A stretch of 64,000 bases of DNA from Rouxiella aceris (GTDB lineage Bacteria > Pseudomonadota > Gammaproteobacteria > Enterobacterales > Enterobacteriaceae), in contig NZ_JAADJU010000001.1 of NCBI RefSeq assembly GCF_012933545.1, positions 248,001-312,000 of the forward strand. The letters run 5' to 3'. The notes under the pieces are model-generated. The model saw only the letters and a list, made by a program, of their open reading frames with translations, was not told the origin of the DNA and did not search any database. The stretch's first letter is position 1; each line of letters begins with the position of its first letter. The translations under genes and the position numbers were made by a program. Positions 57,839-64,000 of the stretch are shown in pieces.

Positions 57839-59524
57839 TTACAATCGACGAGAACTACCGCGAAAATCCGGTAGCGGTACAACGTCTGACTGATGAGATA
57901 AATGCTCGGCAAGCTGCGATCGTAGCACGGTAATGCGCTCTTTCACTGCCCGCAGTTGTTCACTGGCATAGTGAAAAAGATTGGTCAGCGCGAAATTATC
58001 CTGCAGCTGATAAGTGTCGATCTCCTTGAGCAGATTATTTAAAAAATTAATATTTTCAATATAGGCCAACTCAAAATTATTCAGCGAAGCTTTTCGCTGC
58101 CTTAATTCTTCACTATTATCTGAAAGCGGCATAAACCCGGCAAGGACATGCAATACGCTGGTATTCATCAAGGTAAATACGTTTAACTGTCGGCGGATAT
58201 TTTCAGCGGCCTGTGGGGCATTTTGCGCCAGTCTTGATATTTGTTGTGCTATCATCGCCAAAGTATTATTAATCCTGTCGCGAAAAAGATTAATTGAAGG
58301 CAAAACCAGATTTATATCAATTGAATTATTTAATTCAACAAGTTGCTGGCGGATCATTCGATAATCCTCTGCGCGGCCCTGATGCGCCGTCAAAGTAATC
58401 ACATCATACATAACCGTTAACAAGCGCTCCATATGCTCATCGGCAGTATTGATGGCCTGCTGCATATCCTCTTGAAAATATGTAGTTATTCTTTGCAGTT
58501 CTCGGAACATTGGCGTATTGGTCTGAACAGCATTCAAATTGTCCATTTCAGTTCTTATCTCTTCTATGGCTTGCAGATTCTGCTGGTAGAGACGTACTTG
58601 CCGGGAATATAATTCCAACTGATGTCGCCGCTCTGCATGTTCGCTAGCTGGAATATAGGTTTGCAGCGCCTGCTCAATATTTTCTGTTTCTATACGAGTT
58701 CTCAGTCGCAGCATATCAAAACGCTGGCGAAGACCCGCCGTGGTATTACCTGGCGACTGCTCAGTGACCAACGATGGCGGCACAACGGCATAAGGACTCC
58801 GGTGATTTTTACTCGAATCAGGATTTAATAAAGCCGCTTCATAATAGCCTCGACTGATCAATAAGAGATGATCAATTCGCTTCCAAAACTCCCGAATCAC
58901 CGGAAAATCATAGTGTTTATTGCCAAAATAAGTGAAAAGCGTATCGCGCAGCCGTCGCGTGTGTTCCAGCGTTTGTGTAGCCCGTTGCAAGGAATTATTA
59001 TTTTCAAGGATCTCAAGCTCAGTAAGAATTTTCTCTTCTTCGATAGCAAAACGTTCCTCGACATGTTTTACCAATTTGCCTTGTTCAGCCGCTGATTTTC
59101 CTGCCAACTGATGGCTTTGCACATCTGCATATTCTTTTTGTTTATAGATCAAACCCTGCCTGATAAAACGGTTTCTTTCATTAAGCGTGGCGGTGATGCT
59201 TACCGCATCCATAATCACCTTCAGTATATCTTGTCTCTCACTTTGCGGCGTAGCAGTTAAAATTTCATGTAAATCTTTAAGATAATCATCAGTCACCTCG
59301 ATCATTATTTTAATATTGGCCAACTGATTTTTTACTGACATGCGCGTCGCGGTAAGACAGCCGTCGACCAGCAGTCGATTAACTATCTCAATCATTTTAT
59401 TTACCGCATCAACAATACGTTGCACTCTTTGCTGCGACGTTTCGGCAGGACAAGTCAAATCGATTAAAGGATAGGTGGGGGTTGATGTTATAGGTATGGC
59501 GGTAGGAGGTAAGGGTGTAAGCAT
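57839..59524 (-). CDS. Unrecognised 561-aa helical protein
   Basis: I do not recognise this protein. It has no signal peptide or transmembrane helix. A Pro/Thr-rich N-terminal tail (MLTPLPPTAIPITSTPTYP) is followed by a long, nearly all-alpha region of amphipathic repeats rich in Leu, Ile, Asn, Gln, Glu and Arg with many heptad-like stretches (for example HVEERFAIEEEKILTELEIL and LRTRIETENIEQALQTYIPA). A proline-bearing linker near residues 240-260 may divide two helical domains. It is AT-rich relative to speC, single-copy and solitary. Size, lack of an export signal and the Pro/Thr tail would suit a secreted effector or a structural protein, but that is speculation. ATG has a weak ribosome-binding site. 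Confidence 0.65.
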   Translation of the reverse strand: MLTPLPPTAIPITSTPTYPLIDLTCPAETSQQRVQRIVDAVNKMIEIVNRLLVDGCLTATRMSVKNQLANIKIMIEVTDDYLKDLHEILTATPQSERQDILKVIMDAVSITATLNERNRFIRQGLIYKQKEYADVQSHQLAGKSAAEQGKLVKHVEERFAIEEEKILTELEILENNNSLQRATQTLEHTRRLRDTLFTYFGNKHYDFPVIREFWKRIDHLLLISRGYYEAALLNPDSSKNHRSPYAVVPPSLVTEQSPGNTTAGLRQRFDMLRLRTRIETENIEQALQTYIPASEHAERRHQLELYSRQVRLYQQNLQAIEEIRTEMDNLNAVQTNTPMFRELQRITTYFQEDMQQAINTADEHMERLLTVMYDVITLTAHQGRAEDYRMIRQQLVELNNSIDINLVLPSINLFRDRINNTLAMIAQQISRLAQNAPQAAENIRRQLNVFTLMNTSVLHVLAGFMPLSDNSEELRQRKASLNNFELAYIENINFLNNLLKEIDTYQLQDNFALTNLFHYASEQLRAVKERITVLRSQLAEHLSHQSDVVPLPDFRGSSRRL

Positions 59525-59843
59525 AATAATTTAAATGCATCCTGCTTGCCGGCAGTCAATAAGACAGCAATCTTTCAGCATTTCTCCTTATATTAACGGG
59601 ACTATAAGTTACAAGGGATGTGATAAAACAGCAGGTGACTGGCAATAAGCGCACAACGCAATATCCCCAGGCAAACCGCAGGTAAAGTTCGGCTGGCGAT
59701 CATTGAGTGTGTTAATTAGGGTGGGAAGTTCAACACGAGATATCTTAAATAGCCAACTCGCTAAACCGGGCTATTGTCTGTCAGCAGGCCACCGCCGATA
59801 GTGATCATCAGCGGTGGTGGCAAGGTCGTACGGCGTGGCGGGT
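59525..59843. other. Gap between the helical protein gene and the NlpA-type gene
   Basis: 319 bp between two minus-strand genes. Near 59788-59821, GCCACCGC and GCGGTGGTGGC form a stem without a T-run, perhaps ending the lipoprotein transcript; the rest should carry the upstream region of the 561-aa protein gene. No gene is seen. Confidence 0.4.
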
Positions 59844-60656
59844 TTACCAGCCTTTTACTGCATCGCCGTGATAGATATTCTGGGCGGCGGCGGCCACTTC
59901 ATCGGTCTGATAGGCTTTAACCAACTCTTTAACCGCCTCGCTGTCTTTGTTGTCTTGTCGCGCGACAATAACATTCACGTAAGGCGAGTTTTTATCCTCT
60001 ACAAACAGGCCATTTTTGCCCGGCGTCAAACCAACCTGCGAGGAGAAATTGGTATTGATTACCGCCAACGCAATCTTGTCATCATCAATTGCCCGAGTCA
60101 GCTGCGGGGCTTCAATCTCGACAATTTTCAGATGCTTTGGATTGTCGACAATATCCAGCGACGTTGGCAGCAAACCCACGCCATCTTTCAGTTTGATTAA
60201 GCCGACTTTCTGCAACAACAACAAGGAACGGCCCAGATTGGTCGGATCATTGGGCACCGCTACCTGCGCATTATCCTGGAGTTGGCTGAGCGAGGTGATC
60301 TTGCGTGAGTAACCAGCAATCGGATAAACAAAGGTGTTGCCGACTACGGCTAATTTATAGCCGCGCTCTTTGATTTGCTTATCTAAATAAGGTACATGCT
60401 GAAAAGAGTTGGCATCAATATCCCCACTGCTTAGCGCCGAATTGGGCAAAACATAATCGGTAAAAGTGACCACTTCGACATCGAGATTATATTTCTCTTT
60501 GGCGGTTTTCTTGACCACATCCCACAGCGGCTGATCGATGCCCGCGCTAATGCCGACTTTAATATGATGGGACTGCGTTTTTTGGTCGCAGCCGGTAGCG
60601 ATAAGCGCTACCGCTAACGGCAGTGCCAGCAACGAGAATTTTATTGATTTGTGCAT
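59844..60656 (-). CDS. NlpA/MetQ-family substrate-binding lipoprotein
   Basis: Substrate-binding lipoprotein of the methionine-type ABC importers. The signal MHKSIKFSLLALPLAVALIA then TGCDQ has lipidated Cys23 with Asp at +2, an inner-membrane retention signal. The mature protein shows HIKVGISAGIDQPLWDVVKK, FTDYVLPNSALSSGDIDANS, FQHVPYLDKQIKERGY and VAVPNDPTNLGRSLLLLQKV, as in NlpA and MetQ. No permease or ATPase gene adjoins, so it resembles the solitary NlpA more than MetQ. Product 270 aa. The precise ligand cannot be read from sequence. Confidence 0.9.
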   Translation of the reverse strand: MHKSIKFSLLALPLAVALIATGCDQKTQSHHIKVGISAGIDQPLWDVVKKTAKEKYNLDVEVVTFTDYVLPNSALSSGDIDANSFQHVPYLDKQIKERGYKLAVVGNTFVYPIAGYSRKITSLSQLQDNAQVAVPNDPTNLGRSLLLLQKVGLIKLKDGVGLLPTSLDIVDNPKHLKIVEIEAPQLTRAIDDDKIALAVINTNFSSQVGLTPGKNGLFVEDKNSPYVNVIVARQDNKDSEAVKELVKAYQTDEVAAAAQNIYHGDAVKGW

Positions 60657-61104
60657 AATTATGGCCTTTCCGTAAGCAAAAGAAGCAAAAAGTAACTAGC
60701 TGATACAACGAGTTTTTCAAATCGAGCTACGGCAAGCAAATATCAAAAAGTCATAACCTATGCATAAAAAATACAGCAATATTTTTCCCCGTCAGTTCTG
60801 TTGTTTTAGCGTCGGCGGATCCGCTTTCCCCTTCCCTTCGCCATCCTGTTTTCTACCGTTTATCTACAGTCGATCGGCGATATTATTTACGTTAACTTAC
60901 AGTGTTATCGATAATCATTATTATTTTCGTTTGTGTTTACATCACTAATTGGTAAGCTTTCGCCGCTGGATAAAACCTGCAAAAGGTACCCTGCCAGGGT
61001 GGCCACCAACACGGCAGCAAAGATAACTCTCCCTGCCCACCCGGCAAGCCAACAACAGCAAAAAATTAAAAACTTAAAATTATCAACAACATTAGGGGAC
61101 AGTC
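60657..61104. other. Divergent control region of the NlpA-type gene and TonB receptor gene
   Basis: 448 bp between divergent genes. It contains the Fur-like box at 60910-60928 and a leader of about 170 bp before the receptor start. A short plus-strand frame (60933-61178) overlaps the receptor start and is unlikely to be real. Confidence 0.5.
60910..60928. promoter_or_regulatory. Putative Fur box upstream of the TonB receptor gene
   Basis: GATAATCATTATTATTTTC agrees with the 19-bp Fur consensus GATAATGATAATCATTATC at most positions of the left half and several of the right. Its place 177 bp upstream of an iron-type receptor supports iron repression. Confidence 0.65.
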
Positions 61105-63342
61105 ATGTTGTTACGCGCGTCAAAATTCAGTGGTCAAAGATCCAATCAGTCAGCCGTTATCTTGCCGCCAGGGAATGACATCCGCTCGGCGATCGCCATT
61201 CTGGTTTGTAGCGCGTTATATGCCCCCGGTTCTTCGGCGGCCGAAAACACCACACCAGCGACTGCGCCTTCTGCCGATACCCTGGTGATTGATGCCAATA
61301 CCCATGCCGACAGCAACAGCACCACGCCACAAAACAGTGGTCATGCCTATGCGGTAAAAACCACCACCGCCGGTACCGGCCTGACCTTAACCCCGCGCGA
61401 TGTTCCGCAATCGGTCAGCGTCATTACCAAACAGCGTATCCAGGACCAGAATTTACAGAGCGTGGGAGCAGTGCTGGACAATACCGTCGGCGTCACCAGC
61501 GAAACCACCGACAGCGAACGTACCGGCTATTATTCCCGCGGCTTTTATATCAATAACTATTCGTTTGATGGCATCCCTACCAACGTTGAAGAGGCGTGGA
61601 ATTTTGGCGACTCTACCGAAGACACCGCCATCTACGACCGTATTGAAGTGGTGCGCGGAGCGGCTGGCCTGCTGACCGGTGCCGGCAATCCTTCCGCCTC
61701 GGTCAATATGGTGCGCAAACATGCCGACAGTAAAACCTGGACCGGGAATATTTCCGGGACTTACGGCAGTTGGAACAACCGCCGCACGGTGCTGGATGTG
61801 CAGGGGCCGCTGTCTGAATCGGGTAAAGTGCGAGGGCGGGTGATCGCCGGTTATCAGGATAAGGATTCCTATCTTGATCGCTATAACAACCGCAAAAAAT
61901 TCATCTACGCTACTGTCGATGCCGACATCACTGATAATACAACACTATCAGTAGGTTACGATTATCAGCAAAGCCGGGTCAAGGGGGCAACCTGGGGCGG
62001 CATCCCGACCTGGTACAGCAACGGTGACCTTACTCATTACTCGCGCAGCTTTAACCCGGCACCAGACTGGACCCACTACAACGTCGACTCAAAAAAGGTC
62101 TTTGCCAATCTGAGTCATCAATTTGATAACGGCTGGAACCTGCGCGCTACCGGCACCCATGCCGAAACCGATTTTGATTCCAAGCTGATGTATCTCAGCG
62201 GCTTCCCCGATGCCACTACCGGCGTCGGTGCCACTGGCTACGGCGGCTGGTATGTGGGTAAGCGTAAAGTGGATTCGGTTGACGTGATCGCCAACGGTCC
62301 CTTTAACCTGCTTGGCCGCCAGCATGAGTTGATTGGCGGTGTCAGCTACAGCCGACAAAATAATCAATACAGCGCGTCGACCACCTTATTTAGCGCCTCT
62401 GATGTTGGCAATCTCGACGCCTGGGACGGCTCAATGGCCGATGCCAACTGGAGTGATTTAACACCTTACTCCACGGAAACCATCCGCCAGAAAGCGGTTT
62501 ACAGCGCCGCCCGCTTCTCGCTGGCGGATCCGCTGTCACTGATTGTCGGCGCGCGCTACACCCAGTGGAGCGCCGAGTACAACGGCGTATACAGCGGCGA
62601 GGCCAGCTATGGGAAAAACAATATCTCGCCTTACGCCGGCCTGATCTACGACATTAACGATACCTGGTCCGCCTACGTCAGCTACACCTCCATCTTCCAG
62701 CCGCAGGATCACCAGACCGTGGACGGCAAGTTCCTTGACCCGATAACCGGCAAAAGCTACGAAGCCGGTGTCAAGTCTGACTGGTACAACGGCAATCTCA
62801 CCGCATCTGTGGCAGTGTTCCGCACCGAAGAAGACAACCTCGGGCAAACCGACGGTAATAACTACGTCGAAGGCAGTTCGCAACAGGCTTACTATGCGGC
62901 CCAGGGCACCGTCAGCAAAGGGGTAGAGTTTGAGATTAACGGCGCTGTCACCGACAATCTGAAAATGACCTTTGGTGGTACCACCTACAGCGCCACAGAT
63001 AATACTGGTGCCGACATTACCTCAAATATGCCACGCACCACTTTTAAACTGTTTAGCAGCTATCGACTGCCACAGTTGCAGGCTTTGACCCTCGGTGGCG
63101 GCGTCAGATGGCAGAACCGCACGTATCAGGACACCACCGCGCCATCAGGGGATGCGGTGCGCATTTATCAAGGCAGTTATGCCCTGGTGGATCTGTTTAC
63201 CCGCTATCAGGTGACGCCGAAACTGTCGGCGCAGCTCAATATCAACAATCTGTTTGATAAGACCTACGAAACCAATCTCAGCGATTACATCGTCTACGGC
63301 GAGCCGCGTAATGCGTCGCTCAGTCTGAACTACAGCTTCTGA
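61105..63342 (+). CDS. TonB-dependent siderophore receptor (FhuE-like)
   Basis: Outer-membrane receptor of 745 aa with an atypically long N-terminal extension before the signal core (DIRSAIAILVCSALYAPGSS). The plug domain follows: LTPRDVPQSVSVITKQRIQD, GVTSETTDSERTGYYSRGF, YDRIEVVRGAAGLLTGAGNP. The 22-strand barrel ends in the outer-membrane Phe (RNASLSLNYSF). The TonB-box region is not obvious. The overall pattern resembles FhuE/FpvA-type ferric hydroxamate receptors; the exact siderophore is not determined. GGGGACAGTC precedes the ATG. A Fur box is upstream and a YncE-like gene lies 68 bp downstream. Confidence 0.9.
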   Translation: MLLRASKFSGQRSNQSAVILPPGNDIRSAIAILVCSALYAPGSSAAENTTPATAPSADTLVIDANTHADSNSTTPQNSGHAYAVKTTTAGTGLTLTPRDVPQSVSVITKQRIQDQNLQSVGAVLDNTVGVTSETTDSERTGYYSRGFYINNYSFDGIPTNVEEAWNFGDSTEDTAIYDRIEVVRGAAGLLTGAGNPSASVNMVRKHADSKTWTGNISGTYGSWNNRRTVLDVQGPLSESGKVRGRVIAGYQDKDSYLDRYNNRKKFIYATVDADITDNTTLSVGYDYQQSRVKGATWGGIPTWYSNGDLTHYSRSFNPAPDWTHYNVDSKKVFANLSHQFDNGWNLRATGTHAETDFDSKLMYLSGFPDATTGVGATGYGGWYVGKRKVDSVDVIANGPFNLLGRQHELIGGVSYSRQNNQYSASTTLFSASDVGNLDAWDGSMADANWSDLTPYSTETIRQKAVYSAARFSLADPLSLIVGARYTQWSAEYNGVYSGEASYGKNNISPYAGLIYDINDTWSAYVSYTSIFQPQDHQTVDGKFLDPITGKSYEAGVKSDWYNGNLTASVAVFRTEEDNLGQTDGNNYVEGSSQQAYYAAQGTVSKGVEFEINGAVTDNLKMTFGGTTYSATDNTGADITSNMPRTTFKLFSSYRLPQLQALTLGGGVRWQNRTYQDTTAPSGDAVRIYQGSYALVDLFTRYQVTPKLSAQLNINNLFDKTYETNLSDYIVYGEPRNASLSLNYSF

Positions 63343-63410
63343 TAATCCCTGACGCCGATGATAACCCCCGAGGTTGGCATCGGCTCACTTTGCCCAACAT
63401 GGAGAATGGC

Positions 63411-64000
63411 ATGAACCCACTGTTTAGCAACAAACTGGCGCGCAGCGCGCTGGCAATGATTATTGCCCTGCCATTGGCGGCCTGTCAGGCACCGGTGAGC
63501 ACGCCAAAAGCGCCGCTACCCCCGCAGGTTAACGCCACGGCCAGCAATATTACCGAACGCGAGCTATCCACAGGGCTGTATGAACTGACTTATAGCGCCA
63601 AAGCCCATGCGCTGTTTGCCGCCACCGCGCAATCCTTTAAAGATGTGAACGGCGGAGTGATCTACCGGCTGGATCCTACCACGCTGGCGATCCTCGGACA
63701 GACCCATACCGATCTGAAAAACTTTGGCATGGCCCGCGATGACCAGGGTGACACTCTGTATGTTACCCAGACGCTGGACAGCAGCGTCAGCGCCATCGAC
63801 GCCGTCAGCGGCAAAGTCAAAGCGCGCCTGACCTTTAAAGATAAAAACCCGGATGGCAAAGCGGTCCATCCGCGTGAAATTATCTGGCACGACGGCACGC
63901 TCTATGTTGGTGGCGTCGGCGATCCGGGGATCATTTGGATTGTGGATGCCAAGACGCTGCAACTCAAAGGGCAGATTAACCACGCCGGTAAATGGGTCAC
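63411..64000 (+). CDS. YncE-like beta-propeller lipoprotein (partial, 5' part)
   Basis: About 196 residues are visible before the window ends. Signal MNPLFSNKLARSALAMIIAL then PLAACQ is a lipoprotein signal (Cys25, Gln at +2). The mature part has propeller repeats with TYSAKAHALFAATAQSF, GVIYRLDPTTLAILGQ and DALYV-type blades (here GDTLYVTQTLDSSVSAIDAV, EIIWHDGTLYVGGVGD), matching YncE family proteins. E. coli YncE is a Fur-regulated periplasmic protein encoded beside the TonB receptor YncD, so the pairing with the upstream receptor is a familiar arrangement. GGAGAATGGC precedes the ATG at 63411. Confidence 0.88.
   Translation, partial: MNPLFSNKLARSALAMIIALPLAACQAPVSTPKAPLPPQVNATASNITERELSTGLYELTYSAKAHALFAATAQSFKDVNGGVIYRLDPTTLAILGQTHTDLKNFGMARDDQGDTLYVTQTLDSSVSAIDAVSGKVKARLTFKDKNPDGKAVHPREIIWHDGTLYVGGVGDPGIIWIVDAKTLQLKGQINHAGKWV

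Noticed and set aside
57709-57933. Plus-strand 74-codon frame overlapping the end of the 561-aa protein gene
   Set aside because: It overlaps the C-terminal codons of a much longer frame, has no ribosome-binding site, and I recognise no family.

Overview
This is a chromosomal window from a gammaproteobacterium of the order Enterobacterales, most likely a Yersiniaceae-type genus such as Serratia or Rahnella. That placement is inferred from protein resemblance, gene order and ERIC-type repeats; no species is claimed. Gene order follows the E. coli gcvT-speC segment (gcvT-ubiI-ubiH-pepP-ygfB / zapA-6S RNA-ygfA / serA-rpiA-argP-yggE-argO-mscS / fbaA-pgk-epd / tktA-speB-speA-metK-galP-sprT-endA-rsmE-gshB-yqgE-ruvX-pilT-yggS-proC-yggT-rdgB-hemW / yggN-glsB-yggL-trmB-mutY-yggX-mltC-speC). 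Local insertions and losses break it up.

Region by region. 1-5330: a minus-strand block for glycine cleavage, ubiquinone hydroxylation (ubiI, ubiH) and proline aminopeptidase. 5331-6978: a 127-bp ERIC element, zapA, 6S RNA and 5-formyl-THF cyclo-ligase. 7005-8471: an unrecognised 488-aa lipoprotein. 8632-14914: serine and pentose genes, the ArgP/ArgO pair, yggE and mscS. 15041-19377: a lacI-lacZ pair with a lac-like CRP site, promoter and operator, inserted between mscS and fbaA without lacY. 19562-23035: the fbaA-pgk-epd glycolytic cluster, with a Cra box upstream of epd. 23400-25200: a gene-free array of long repeats in direct and inverted copies. 25311-30878: tktA, speB, speA. 31605-34774: metK with a MetJ operator and a decayed ERIC copy in its leader, then galP with two GalR-type operators. 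35203-45644: housekeeping genes, interrupted by a higBA toxin-antitoxin module flanked by a 176-bp duplication of the pilT 3' end. 45875-48707: an AT-rich accessory island with an orphan type VI secretion cassette (hcp, a Tlde1-like L,D-transpeptidase-fold effector, a secreted putative immunity protein and two unknowns) where E. coli has yggM-ansB. 48912-57131: yggN to the ornithine decarboxylase gene. 57839-64000: an unrecognised 561-aa helical protein, an NlpA/MetQ-type lipoprotein, and a Fur-box-preceded TonB-dependent receptor followed by a YncE-like lipoprotein cut off by the window end.

The most unusual signal is a dispersed family of ~130-bp elements. There are five intact copies (after mscS, speB, galP, yggL and mltC) and two decayed copies (after yggS and hemW). 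Each intact copy sits inside a rho-independent terminator, and the terminator hairpin is present on both sides of it, as if the hairpin itself were the duplicated target site. Other observations worth following are the T6SS effector/immunity cassette, the higBA insertion that rebuilds the pilT end, and the epd-tktA repeat array.
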